From positions 1,424,156 through 1,488,155 of the forward strand of contig JAJVDF010000168.1 in the NCBI GenBank assembly GCA_022410635.1: a DNA stretch of 64,000 nt, given 5' to 3'. A program made the position numbers and the translations under genes. The notes beneath the pieces were generated by a model. The model was not told where the DNA came from. It worked only from the letters and a program-made list of their open reading frames with translations, and did not search any database. Shown in pieces: positions 20,976-32,985 of this stretch. Origin of the DNA: Tretioscincus oriximinensis. Taxonomy: Eukaryota; Chordata; Lepidosauria; Squamata; Gymnophthalmidae. The first letter of the stretch is position 1. Each line of letters begins with the position of its first letter.

Positions 20976-23549
20976 CTTGATCTTCTGGTTGTGCTTTTAN
21001 TATCTGCTTTGTTTCATTTTGTCTTGCCTTTTAGAAAAAACAAAACTTACTCTTGAGGCTGAAGGTTTGGTTTGGGGTTCGGTAAGCCTCCTGCTTGTAT
21101 ACTGGCATGTATATGTTGGCAGTGAATTATGTTAAGAATATTATTGGAACTGTGTAAAATTCTTATGGAGCTTGATAACTCCAGTGACATACAAGATAAG
21201 AAAACCGTTGGTTTTCTTAGCTGAGTGTTGAAAAATATACGAAGATTTGGTTTACAGATGCTGTAAGATCTTTAAAAAGTTCTAATACCCTAAGTCCCTT
21301 ATTTGGGCCTGCCATAGTCTGTACTAGCATGTGGATGCCAGGCCCATATTCCAAGATATATCCTGGAATANGGCTCTGTGTTCAAAGAGCGTAAGCCAGG
21401 GCCTGGATGGGCCTGTCATAGTTTGCACCATCATGTTGACAGCAGATCCTTGTTCTGTGATACAGTCCAGAATAAGACCCAGTGCGGAATGGGTAGTCCT
21501 ATTTTATTTGTTTCAATTTTGCTTATCCTACGAACACAGTGGTTGGATCTAGCAAGATTTTTTTAATTATGTTTAAAACAAGAGGAGCAGTAAAACACAG
21601 TTTGTGCAGTGAACCACAGATANTAATTTCATGATTTAATCGCAATTATCTTAAAGTCCTCTACAGTCTTCACACCGGTGGATAAGTTCGAGTTTTATCG
21701 CCTTAGCACTGCAGTGCTAAACATGTGTTTGAATAAATTTGAACTGGGCCAGAATTTAGAGGGTGAAGGGTGAATTAATTTTTGCATTCATTATTAAGTT
21801 TTGTCATCTCTAATAGGAAGTTAGCTAGAGTTTCCAAAGGTAGTTATGCGTTTGGTTAGATGAGAATTGATTTCCGGTATTTTTTCTCTCTCTTTTATCA
21901 AGAACTGACTTTACTTGAATTCCACTGGTTAGTAGTATTCTTATTTATGCAAAGGTGTAACCCCCTTGGTACAGCCTTTCCTGAGTAATGTTATATATAA
22001 CTGTACAAGGTTTAAAGTCTTTCAGCTGAGTTTAGCAGGGTAGCTGTTCCTGTTAAACAGATGTTTGATTTTTGCTGCAAGGTAGGGCTGTTTATAGTTT
22101 TGGCATTGCTGAAATAACCATGTTTTGAACTGTCCTTTATAATCATACACAATTACTGCACAGACCGCATTCGGAAGCTAAACATTAGTGAAATTTGTAG
22201 TAGTATAAAAACAGGAATTTTGATGAAACACAAGAATCCAAATTTTGATAAAAAACATGGGTCCATTGGATTTNCTTAGTAATTTGTTTGCTATTTTAAT
22301 TTGATAAATACTGTTTTTTTAAAAACTATTTTATTAATTCCTCCCCCCAAAAGGCTGTATAGTATCCTAAATATAGAGCCAACATGAGCTAATAATGTTC
22401 ACGAAGGAACTGTTCAAGAAATTAAACTTTTCATATATGAAGTCTTAAATTGCAGGCTGGTATGATACATTTCTTACTAAGATCAGTATGAGTATTGTTT
22501 GATTTCTGCTCACAAGAATATCATGAACATGCTTTATTTTGAGTTTCACTTTTTACGCATTTAAAACGAACGACTTTTCTGCCCTGGTTCCTTTATTCCT
22601 TTGAGTTTTTAATCTAATTGCCATCTTTTGAAATGATAGAAGGTCCTATATCCATGCCACTAGAGACACAATGCAGCAAGGACTTTACTTTTAGTGCATC
22701 TTTGTGAATAGTAAAATATGTGCAAATTGTGGGATGAGCCATTGAGGAATTTGGCCACTTGGTGTTAAAAAGCACATGGGTAGGGGAAACTGACATGATA
22801 CAGGGATGGGGGTGGGGGTAAACAGATGACTTGCTCATTTGAAGCTTTGAGGTGGTATTTTGGTAAACATGCACTGCATTTGAAGAACTAGACCTAAGGT
22901 TGCATCCACGTATGCCCCCCCCCCCAACCAGAAGAGCGTGATTATGGTTTGCCTTACACAATCGCAGTGACTCAGCAGCCATAGTGATAGGAATGGCTGT
23001 CATTGCAATTTTCGTTTTATGCAGCTTTTGCAACATGAGGTTTTGTCTTTGCCCTATGATAGCATGTGGATCTTGCTTCCATTCCCTGCCTTTCAGCGAG
23101 AACAGTGAATAGGAGAGTGACCAGCTGTTCTTGCCTCTCAAATGTACACTGGAAAAAGCAATGATGGAATATAAAAAGCAAGTTGCAGAGTCACAATATC
23201 AGAGTTTAAAAATGAGGTCTCCCCTACCCATCCCGGGTTGGCAACAGATGAAGTTAGTAACCAATGGCAGAAGGGATACAGAGTAGCCAATCGCAAGCTA
23301 GCTTTTAACACAGGGTTTATTGGGAAATAAAAGCTGATTCACAGGGTTGGAAAGACTTGTGGTTTTGGATATTTTGCCACAATGGTATAAGATCTTTTTA
23401 GTGCTATATAGGAAGTAGTGCTGCAAAAAAGTGGCTGTCTGGATACACCCTTAGCCTACTAAAGCTCATGGACCAGCCTTTTCTTGTTAATTCCCAAGAT
23501 GCTTCGAGATCCNCTTGCTAGAAGTTCTGACATGGGTACTCCTTTGAAT

Positions 23550-23790
23550 ATTAGTTTTAATGAAGATAAGTTTTATTTGTTTGCATTTCTAGATCACCCT
23601 ATACCCAANGGTCTCACGGTAGTTAACAATAAAATCAGATTTAACATTAAAAAACAACAGTACCATAAAGTAGAGAAGAGAGAGCTGTTTCTTCAGCCAA
23701 AGGAAAGGTTAAAGATCAAGTTAACACATTCTTTTATTTGATTACGCACGTTCCTAGCCATTGACAATTTTAAGACTTTATTCAAATGCT
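23550..23790 (-). mobile_element. L2-like LINE 3' end, antisense
   Basis: TAGATCACCCTATACCCAANGGTCTCACGGTAGTTAACA is the complement of the tail block that ends the L2-like copies at 32285-32690 and 44330-45140. It is followed by GCCAAAGGAAAGGTTAAAGATC, the complement of the last ORF2 codons (...FNLAFG type). Confidence 0.55.
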
Positions 23791-24228
23791 AAATAAATGT
23801 ATAAATGCATTTTAACTTTTATCTATTCTATGAAAAGAAGGAAGTTTGAAAAAATGATAAATTTTGAATTCTATATAAAACTATTTGAAATACCAGCTAA
23901 ATACAGTGGTGATATTTATAGGTTATGCCTATGCANGCCTTGCTATGCAGGAATTTTTAGCATTCCAATATTTTCTTTTTCATCCTGATTTATCCTGAAA
24001 TGAGTAATTTCGTTTGCCACAGTAGATAGTTGTCTCTGAACAATCAGAAAGTGCAGACTAAGTATAACTCCTTGATTTCTTCTTTATATTCAGCTCCAGG
24101 AGGCAATTTTGGCTTTAGAATTGCTTCTAAAATGCTCTGAATTAGTTGGTCACTATAGAAGTGAATTTGAAACTTGACAAGGGCACATCCTGTTGACCTG
24201 AGGTGCATGTTTAACACTGCAAAGGTTC

Positions 24229-24300
24229 AGTTTGGGGAGCTATCCGCTACATNTGTATGTACATACGTATGTAAGTTTGTAGCGGATAGCTCCCAAAACT
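24229..24300. repeat. 23-bp inverted repeat around a TACATACG tract
   Basis: Left arm 24229-24251 and right arm 24278-24300 are complementary with one mismatch; the core is GGAGCTATCCGCTACA. The 26-bp loop is TATGTACATACGTATG-like microsatellite, and a second ACGTACATATGTACAT-type tract follows up to the CR1 at 24357. No target-site duplication recognised. Confidence 0.85.
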
Positions 24301-24356
24301 TAACGTACATATGTACATACATACGTACCTAAGTACTTAAATATGTACATATGTAC

Positions 24357-24917
24357 TTAAGAACATAAGATCCCATCTAGTCCAGCATTCTGTGTCACAT
24401 AGAGGCCCACCAGATGCGCTTGGGAAGTCTGAACAGAGGGAAGCAAAATATGCACCTGTTCATGACTTCCTGCAAATGGTATTTCAGGAGTCCTGCCTGT
24501 TGCTCCATCCCNGGGGCAGCATCCAGACATCCATCCTAGTACCCATTTATACCCTTGGTATCCATAAACCTATCTAGTCCTGTATTGAAGCTATCCAAGC
24601 TGTTAGCTACCGCCACATCTTCAGGAAGTAAATTCCATAGGCCGATGACCCTCTGGGTGAAAAAATACTTTCCTTTGCCTGTTTTCACTTTTCTGCTCAT
24701 CAGTTTCAAGGAGTGCCCTCTGGTCCTAGTGTTGTGATAGAGAAAACATTTTTTCTCTATTCACCCTATCCATCCCATGCATGATTTTGTACACTTCAAT
24801 CAGATCATCTCTCAAATGTTGCCTTTCGAGGCTGAAGAGGCCCAGACGTTGCAGCCTGACTTCACAAGGGAGGTCTTCCAGACCCTTGATCGTTCTTGTT
24901 GCCCTTTTCTGCAACTT
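24357..24917 (-). mobile_element. CR1 LINE 3' end, antisense
   Basis: Well-preserved: AAGAACATAAGATCCC tail, 3' UTR, then coding complement whose - strand translation contains KRATRTIKGLEDLPCEVRLQ and GDLIEVYKIMHGMDRV-like residues (here DDLIEVYKIMHGMDRV). Same subfamily as 10700-12747 but with a small deletion in the tail. Confidence 0.9.
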
Positions 24918-25998
24918 ACTTACATATGGTACATACACACAAGCAGGCCCCTGNTGAAGTGAGTCCCATCCGGCATGTGGACCCCTGATGAAGTGGATCC
25001 CACCCACCCCAGAATTTACTTGCTTTTTTAAAACTGGTTTGTCCGTCTGTGATGCCTTGCATGTAACCCAGCTGTACAGGAATTCTGATAAGTGCTGGGC
25101 TGCGAGTTGATGAAGTTTTGGGTCTCAGCAGGTACAACATGCATATTCTTATCTTTGCCTGCTCCTCCCCACTGTGCTGCACGGCACTGCTGTTCAATGG
25201 GTGCTCCCCCCCATTGTCTCCTGGCAAACAAAATTGCTAGACCCGGTCTACTATTGGCCTCTTCATTCTCAGAAATGTTCACAGATTGCTTGATTATGTC
25301 CAGCAATCTGGATGTAATCCAGCAATCTGGCTGAGCCTATAACCCTTCCCCTTCTGAAGAAAAAGCCCTCGTCTGACCAAATATCTTTTCTGCGCAGTTA
25401 TCAGCAAAGTCCGATTTCCAGACCTTTTCTGGCATGTTAGGGGGCCTTCACTCTTGGAGCTGTCAATTTGCTGTCAGCTCTGAAGGCTGTAAGGATGAGA
25501 ACAAGCATTCACAACTTGGCTCACACTGTGTTACTGAGATTTTGATTCTGCCCTAGTCTGCACAGCATAGAGGCTCCTTCTGCAGGTAGCTGAGTTGTTT
25601 TTCCTGTGCATCTTTTGAAACTGCATCTGAAGTGTAAGGAATATAAGTGGATAGGACCAAAACAAGGCAAATCGGAGAATGTTCCCTTGCAATTCCCATT
25701 GGTGAGTAACGTAATGGATTTTTGTTCTCTGTTAGACAATGAGCATAATTTGAAAGGAAGGCTAGTTGAGGCAAGGCTTAGGCTAAGTTAAGTTCTGTGC
25801 ATAGCAATAATGTATGAGTTGCCAGGGTTTTCATAGGCTGACACTTCCTTGAATGGTGGAATGAAATCGTGTCCAGTCTGTGTAGTCAGAGCAGCGCACA
25901 AAATCAGAACTGGAGCATCAAAAATAATATCTGTACTGAAACTTACCTTCATATAGCTGGGTGTTCAGAAGAGTGCTCAGTCTTATTGGTGTACTATG

Positions 25999-26424
25999 GT
26001 AGTGGAATTCCCCTGTTGCGTTACGGTAATTCCCCCTTGCTCCACTCCCTCCCTTCTTCCCTTTTCCCCTCCCACCCCCTTTCACTTCCTGCTTCTTCCT
26101 TTCATTTCTTTCATTCCTTCTTTCCGTTTTCCTTTTCTTCTTCCTTTATTTTTTCTTTCTCTTTTCCCCCTTCCAACTTTCATCCGTTCCTTCCTTTGTT
26201 CTTCNTTTTCTTCCTTTCTTTCCTTCCAATTACTGGTCTCACTACTGATCCCAGGGTACNCTTTCTACCCAGAGAACTGTCCATTCTTATTTCTTTCCTC
26301 TATTTTCTATCTTTTAAGCAGTTTCTAACTCTGGTCTCTGGAGCCTGCCAAAGTTCCGAGCCCTGTCATTGGTCATTATACCTGGGAATGTTGAACTCTC
26401 GCATACACCTTTTATTACTTATGA
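25999..26424 (-). mobile_element. Helitron-like element, copy A, with CR1-derived core
   Basis: Read on the - strand: starts TCATAAGTAATAAAAGGTGT after host A; then the block GGGCTCGGAACTTTGGCAG; then about 100 bp resembling CR1 RT (GGACAGTTCTCTGGGTAGAA); then a long GGAA-rich tract; then a degraded terminal hairpin. It ends at a mutated CTAC where the other copies have CTAG. No coding capacity of its own. Confidence 0.75.
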
Positions 26425-26551
26425 TTGTATACTGTAAACAACTGTAAACAACTATGGGAACAGGCAGACTTGACATTATGTCATGGTTGAAGGTGAAGGA
26501 GAGGAGTCACTTGTGAGATTTGGAAATGTCTCTTAAATTGTGCAATATATT

Positions 26552-26700
26552 AGAACATAAGAGTATCACTGCTGAATGAGGCCACGGTCCATCTAGTACA
26601 ATCTTCTTTCTTGCATATTGGCCGAACAGTTGCCCCTGAGCACCTCAACCAGTAGGAGAAAGCAAAACCTTCACTGTTTTCAACCTTTAAAATAGTGTCT
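26552..26700 (-). mobile_element. CR1 LINE 3' tail, antisense, diverged
   Basis: AGAACATAAGAGTATCACTGCTGAATGAGG and CCATCTAGTACAATCTTC match the tail complement; the rest is degraded. It is broken by the palindromic repeat at 26700-26765. Confidence 0.65.
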
Positions 26701-26765
26701 TGACATCCACATGCTAGTGTAGACCAAGGCAGTCCTTGAATGGGCCTAGCATAGTCTATACTGAC
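26700..26765. repeat. Palindromic CCACATGCTAGTGTAGAC repeat
   Basis: CATCCACATGCTAGTGTAGACC is followed by a partial inverted copy, GCCTAGCATAGTCTATACTG. Related blocks are at 21309-21340, 41539-41570, 56193-56220 and 58188-58240. Not a family I can name. Confidence 0.6.
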
Positions 26766-26774
26766 TTATGTAGG

Positions 26775-27115
26775 AAGAAGAGGAGCCCTGCTGAATGAGA
26801 CCGACCTTCTATCTCTAGTCCAACCTCCTGTCTCATACAGTGGCCCACCAATTGCCCCCCTGGGTACTCAAGCAAAAAAAAAAAAAAGCAAAATATTCAC
26901 TTGCTGACTTCAATTTTTTTTCCAGAATCCTGCCCATCATTCCACACCAGAGGCAGGACCAAGATGTCCATCCTAATAACTATTGATTTTATTTATTTAT
27001 ATTTCTATATCTCCATATACAATGAAAAGCTAACATATCAAAACTATCCAATCCTTCCTTAAAGCTATCCAAGATTGCTAACTACCATCTCTTCTGGAAA
27101 TAGATGAATTGGTAC
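26775..27115 (-). mobile_element. CR1 LINE 3' fragment, antisense
   Basis: GAGGAGCCCTGCTGAATGAGAC, CCTGTCTCATACAGTGGCCC, GGACCAAGATGTCCATCC, then CTATCCAAGATTGCTAACTACC (coding complement). Contains an expanded A-run near 26874-26886. Confidence 0.8.
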
Positions 27116-27519
27116 TTGCTCAAATGTTGGATGAATGGAATATAAATTGCATTAGATCTGATTAACAAGACAGTATGAATTAAGTAGGTAAGAAAAGAAG
27201 ATGGATAATTTATATTCATCTGCTATTCAGAGGATGTTTTTGTGTGGAAAATAGTGGAGGCATAAGTAATGAAAGGTATATCGCATGACTTTGGATTAAT
27301 AGGCCATTCAGGATACAGCTATGATAATGCTATTCAAGATCTTTTTGCTATTGTTTTATGGTTTGACTTTTGTTTTGTATAGACAGATATATATGTCTGT
27401 TGTTAGAGTTAATTAAGATGGTACTTATTCATGATGAATAATGATGGTTGTAACAATGGAGAAATACCTGATAGTTCTGCTAGTTTTAAAATCTTTTTTC
27501 TGGCTTAATAGTGACATTA

Positions 27520-27715
27520 TTCTGTCAGAATGAGCCAGTTGCTTTAATGATAATGTTACGGGCTGTATTCCCTCCTCCCCTTGCTCCCTTCTGTGCTTCC
27601 ACCCTTGTCTCCTTCCATCCCTCTTTCACTTGTTGCAAGTTTCCTTTCTTTCCTTCCTTTCAATTTTCTTTCTTTCCTCTTCAGGTTTGGGCATATTGTT
27701 GCAGGAGTGGCTAAA
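27520..27715 (-). mobile_element. Possible remnant of the Helitron-like family
   Basis: GAGCCAGTTGCTTTAATGAT and AATGTTACGGGCTG resemble the terminal hairpin region, followed by a CCTT-rich tract as in the other antisense copies. The CTAG end and the CR1-derived core are not recognisable. Confidence 0.35.
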
Positions 27716-29599
27716 GGTTAGATGTAGAGCAAAGTGCTTAGAAGGCAGGGGGTTGCCAGTTTTGGCTTTTCCCAAGGACTAAGTGATAGCAAACCACTTC
27801 TGTGTCTCTGCCCTGAAAAATTGGGTAGAGGTGAAGTTGTGCACCATTTACTGGTATCTGATGGCAGCCAGCTACTATGTGCCCTGAGACNTTTTGGATG
27901 GGGCAGAATCTTACGCCCTGAATACTTCATTTTTAGTACGTTGAAATCCTTTTTAATTCTTTGGCCCGAAAGATCAAATGCTGGCACCTTTGATCAAGGA
28001 GACGTCTGTGCTTTTTCCCTCCTCCTGTGTTCCTGGCAAGCCAAGTACAAGTAGCTGGACTGGATGAACTAGTGCTTTCTATCTGACATGGCGTGCTTTG
28101 TATTCTTCCTACTCAAGGGACTAATGTGCTTTTGTATTTGCACATTTCAGGATTTTGAACATTTGCAGCTGCACCTGCAGCTTAGACTGTTACTTACCAC
28201 TTGTTGCCTTGTGGTTTCAACTTGTCAATTCCTGTTTGCTATCTTGATAGTGTTGGAGAGATTTTTTTTTAGATGTTTCAAATCTACCTGCAGAAAGTTG
28301 AAATTTGTATAGATAAGCACGTGCTTTCAAAATGGCTTTTAGTTACAATTATATTCCCCCTGCCAATGCGCTTTTGATACATAAAATTTCGTAATCTGCT
28401 TGGAATTGTTTTGGAAAGAGGGCCATAGCTTCAAAAACAGTTTCCAGGAAAGAAAAATACTTGTATCTATTACAGATGTGTTACTGTGCCAGCTTGAGAT
28501 GGGATTATGATAAATTGTATCTTGCGCTAAAACCTGACAGCATTAAGAGATAGAAGAGCAATTCATTTGTTCGTCTATAGTCGTTAATCCTGTAGCTTCA
28601 TGAACCCTATTATAGGGGCTGATCGTTGGCTCTTTCTATACTGTATGGACACTGTTGTTCCCATGTCTGTGTCATATTTTTATTTTGTAGCTGTTGAGTT
28701 TAGGGGGGATAAAAATGCAAATAAATAAATAGTACCATGCACAATACCTAGTCATACCCTCAGTTTTGGAGTGTGAGAACATATCTGCAAAGGGGAAAAA
28801 AGCTGTTTTCTTTCAATATTACCTGATTCAAAAGAGGAAAGAAAATTAATTGTCTTTTTGCTAATGTGTTCTCTCGTTTTGAAAGGGGTCTGGAACTGGA
28901 CTAAAATTCAGCCGTAAACAATATATCAGAGTTACTTTTCTGAGACTTTACACAATTGTGCATAATAGAATTCACTTTTAAATACTAGCTCGCAGTTGCT
29001 GAAGAAGGAAGTATTTAGGGAACATTCCTTTATATAGATGGGGAAGTTTTCCTAGTCTTGGGAAATGTGGTACTTATTTCATCACGAGATCATCTATGCT
29101 CCTCTATAAGATGTTGCTTAGAATTTAGTACGAAGTGCAATTGTGACTTGAGGCTTTTTGCAGAAGTTTTGGTCTTCAGCTGACTCAACTATACCCTCAT
29201 CCCTTGCAGACACTGGTATCATTTGTAACACTGAAGAGTAACTGGGAACTCCGTTTTACTTTTTTTTTAATGATTTTTCTGTTGTGTTCCCCCAAAAACA
29301 TCTGGGTATGTTAGGCTTGAATGTNGCATCCTGGGCTTTTTCCCTCGGCATGCCTAGAGAGCCTTTCTTCTTTGGACCCCACAGTTACAGGGCAGAACAT
29401 AAATATAAGTATAAATAAATAATTAATATTTATAGTGAGAACTCCCTGCAATAAAGTTGTCCATGGATGGTTGCAGTGGTTGTCAGCTTCTTCTCTGAAG
29501 AGGCAAAACCCTTTTACTTTGACCAGTTGATAAGGCTGGACTACTTTTAACACAAGCATTCAAAAATAAGTGGCCAAGGATGAGCATTTTTAAAACTTA

Positions 29600-29715
29600 T
29601 TTTATTTTTTTGTACTTGTATATGCTGCCCTGTACCCGAAGGTCTCAGGGTGGCCAAACATAAAATAACAATACATAATTGTCAAATTGTAACAATTTCT
29701 TGAAAAAATTAAATT
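29600..29715 (-). mobile_element. L2-like LINE 3' end, antisense
   Basis: TATGCTGCCCTGTACCCGAA and GGTCTCAGGGTGGCC are the complement of the conserved L2-like tail; very short fragment. Confidence 0.5.
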
Positions 29716-30559
29716 AGGTTGGCTATAGCTAATCAAACTCCACATTTTGCATTTTGTACCATGTTACAAAAATAAAGCAAAAAGGGTACTTATAATGGGC
29801 TTTTCCCATAGGAATGCTCCAATCGAACCTTGCTTCTATAAAATAAATAGTTCCTTGCAACAGGGCTTCTTTAAGTATTCCAAGAGAAGCTACCAGGCAC
29901 TCACTTTATGCTTCACTCAGTCTCAATCTTTGTTCTCTTTGAGGGGAGTGAAAAGAATAGACGTACTACCTTTCTTTGCCCTACCACCTTATCTAATTTG
30001 CTGTGATGGTACAAGGAACTTAATAAAGTCTATATTTACTTGGAGCCATGTTGCTTTGTGGGTGCTAGTCTGAATTTTCTGATGTTCGGAACATGAGCTG
30101 TAGCTATAAATTTTGTAAATAGAAGTTATTCTCCTTTTTCATGTCCCCTTCCTCTTCTCTCCTCCTCCTCTCCAGCATTTGTTCCTCTTCTACTTGGTGG
30201 ATTAAGTTTACCTACCAAGCTCTTCTTTCTTGGTTTATCAACACTTCTTTGGCTTCCTAGTTTTCTTTAAGCCTGGAAGTAGATAGAACCTTCCAAGTAT
30301 CAGTTGTATCTGATCTAAATATTAACTTTTACTTCTACAATTATATAAAATAACAGAAGTCCTGACTGTACATGCTTAAGATTTCAATAGATTTCTCTGC
30401 TACACCTTCCAAATTATATATGTAAAACAGAAGAACAGCGTAACATTTCCCAAATTGTCATCTAGCATACCATCCAAGATTGTTCATGCTTTCTTTAGAG
30501 AAACTCTAACCTGGAAGTTAAAATGAAGGTCCCTATGTTGAGAATTTTCCAGAAATTCT

Positions 30560-30635
30560 ATTATTTGCATTTTTATCCTGCCCTATAACTAAATATCTTT
30601 GGGTGAGTTATTATAAGCAATAAAAACAAAATAGA
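30560..30635 (-). mobile_element. L2-like LINE 3' end, antisense
   Basis: TTTTTATCCTGCCCTATAAC and TCTTTGGGTGAGTTATTATAA correspond to the L2-like tail complement, degraded. Confidence 0.4.
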
Positions 30636-30800
30636 AAATTAGGGTGGCCATAAAAAAGACAGGACAGTTTTTATGAATGTACGAAAGAAGATATTTTAGC
30701 TAGTGCAGCTTATAATGCCTGCAACTTCTGCTGAAATTTCCTCTTCATCCCTTAAAGTTGCAGCTCTCCTGTTCATTTATGATAACCCCACATAAAAGTA
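30636..30800. repeat. MITE-like repeat, GGTTGCCATAAAA family (copy 1)
   Basis: GGGTGGCCATAAAAAAGACAGG, GTGCAGCTTATAATGCCTGC and TTCTGCTGAAATTTCCTCTTC, then GTTGCAGCTCTCCTG. The same order of blocks recurs at 32835-32985 and, partly, 48130-48240. Confidence 0.5.
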
Positions 30801-31696
30801 CAACCCTACAAAAGTATGGGAAGCGGCATGGAATGAAAGATAGAGGAAGGCAAGCAAACTGCTGTCTTTCACTCTTCCAAGCAGACTCTTCTCAATAGCA
30901 GGAGCTTTGCCACCTCATGTTCTGTCAAGGATGGTGGATGGATGCCCCTATCCATGCAGTTGAGGCCTTCTGGAGGGGTTTTGAGTCCTTTTCACCCTGA
31001 TCCTCAGCTGAACTACATCTGAAAGGAGCGGGTGCAAAGTTCTGCTGTTGGCAGAACTTCCTTGGTCCTTGCAATGAGCGTGAAATTCGAAAAGAGCAGT
31101 AGTTGAAAGAAAGCATTTTAGTTCTTGACCTTCCCTTTTATGTCCCCTATGGGACCTTGTTGGGACCTCATGGCCATCACTGATGGAGGCACAGGAGATT
31201 TTTCCCTGCAGATCAAAATGCATGGGAAGATCAGTATGCATTTTTACATATACACATGCATATGTACGGTTCTAATAGATTGATTATTACTATATTTAGT
31301 TCTGTTCTAAATATATACACGCACAGTAGTTATGCGGGTGCATAGACATGCACTAGCCCTTGTGTTCTAAGAATATATTGCATACAAGTCACACTGGTGC
31401 TGCAGTACAGGCCAAAAACATTTGCATATTTTACCCCAAAGATGAATGACTCACTGCCAGATTATCCAAAGTTACAACCCTTCTTTCACAAGCTGTTTGC
31501 TTTGAGAGCTACAGTGGCTGAAGTAATTACTATTAATGGCTGACTGGCACCCGTTCATATGCCACATCAGCCACACTGCTCTGCTGTTTCAACCAGTATC
31601 AGCACAACTAAGGCCAGACAGGAAGACACTGAAGTTATGTGCCAGTATTTTAAAAGTGTCTTCAGTGTACAATATCATCGGTGTGCTGTAGGAAAT

Positions 31697-31775
31697 AAAG
31701 AACATAAGAAGATCCCGGCTGAATTGGGCCAGAACCCATCATGTCCATCATGTCTCATACAGTGGGACATCGTGA
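31697..31775 (-). mobile_element. CR1 LINE 3' tail, antisense
   Basis: AAGAACATAAGAAGATCCCG, GAATTGGGCCAGAACCCATC and TGTCTCATACAGTGGGAC: only the last ~80 bp of a CR1. Confidence 0.75.
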
Positions 31776-31872
31776 CTATTTCCAATGACCTATAACAAAG
31801 CAACACAACTTATTACTTTATATACAAGCACTGCATCTAGGTTTCTTAAACTCTTTTAGAAGTACATATGAA

Positions 31873-32056
31873 AACCCATTATAAAGAACCCCAATATAAC
31901 AGAATCCATGATACAACAAACAAATGTGAAAGTTCTGGTAGAACACCTGTAAGAGTAATGTTGGTTTCAATGGGTTTTGTAATAACAAAATGTCACTATA
32001 ACAAACAGATTCACCTGACCCCTTGGCGTTCGTTATAACGGGGTTTCACCTGTATC
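31873..32056. mobile_element. Palindromic MITE, Tc1/mariner-like (copy 2)
   Basis: CCCATTATAAAGAACCCCAA at the left pairs with GTTATAACGGGGTTTCACCTGTA at the right. Better preserved than copy 1 at 18025-18197, with the shared middle TAAGAGTAATGTTGGTTTCAA-like segment. No open frame. Confidence 0.65.
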
Positions 32057-32284
32057 AAAATCATCAGTGCCAGAAGTCATAGCTGCCCAAAGCAAGTGGT
32101 GTCAAAATTCAGAACATCAAAAAGGTACTGAGACTGAAATACTGCTTCCAAGACCAATCTTCAGAACTGTTTGAAGAAAGCAGCAGGAAAAGGATAGGGG
32201 CTGACTTCCCCAACATACGTTATCATTACCTACTGTCCAAAAACATTATCTCATTCTGTTTCTCTTCACTGATACAGTTGTTTA

Positions 32285-32690
32285 TATTTATTCCAATTTG
32301 CTACTGAGCCCAATTCAAGGTATTTACTCTAACCTATAAAGTCCTACATGACTTGGGGCTCAAATATCTAATGGAATGCCTTCTATATCAACATGCATGT
32401 GCCTTAAGATCTGCAGAGGAGGCCCTCTTGACTATATCACCTCTCTCACTGGCAAAGAGGGTGGGAACCTAGGATATGGCCTTCTCTGTAGCATCTCCCA
32501 GACTATGGAACAGTCTTCCCCAGAGGATGCTTGAACATGCTTCTCTTTAACTTGGCATTTGGCTGAAAAAACTGCTCTCCCTTCCCTACTTTCAGAAGTG
32601 TTGTTTTATATATTGATTTGATTGTTATTGTTATCCACCCTGAGATCTTTGGGTATAGGGCAGTATAGAAATGTAAATCAATCAATATAT
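32285..32690 (+). mobile_element. L2-like LINE, 3' end
   Basis: Degenerate ORF2 C-terminus (TTGCTACTGAGCCCAATTCA, CTTGGGGCTCAAATATCTAA; translation ...LNLAFG near 32560), then a tail CCACCCTGAGATCTTTGGGTATAGGGCAGTATAGAAATG. The same layout is seen at 44330-45140. Assigned to the L2 group by its codon pattern and tail; the clade is not proven. Confidence 0.6.
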
Positions 32691-32834
32691 AAACAAATAT
32701 TGTTTTATATTTTCTGATAACATTGTAGTGTTTTCTGTTGACAGCATCTTTCTTCTGTCTTTTGCTTACTTTCTGCAGTTCTGTGGATTGATAACCATTA
32801 TTACTACTGATCTGCAGAAAAAAATATCTCCCAG

Positions 32835-32985
32835 TAAGGGTTGCCATAAAAATCAAGACCAGAGTGATGCAGCTTTTAATGCATTTGTAAAAGTGAAACT
32901 TTTAGCAGGTTCAGCTTAACGCCTGTACCACCTGCTGAGATTTTCCTCTCCCATAACAGCACTCCTGACCGAGATAGCCAAATGT
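32835..32985. repeat. MITE-like repeat, GGTTGCCATAAAA family (copy 2)
   Basis: AAGGGTTGCCATAAAAATCAAG, GATGCAGCTTTTAATGCATT, TTAGCAGGTTCAGCTTAACGC and ACCTGCTGAGATTTTCCTC. Its two halves (AGCAGGTxCAGCTT / AxCACCTGCTGA) are partly complementary, which suggests a foldback element. Confidence 0.5.

Noticed and set aside
25869..26447. 192-codon frame rich in Ser, Phe, Leu and Pro
   Set aside because: It is the translation of the C/T-rich tract of Helitron-like copy A; the similar frames at 35155-35677 and 60926-61318 have the same cause.
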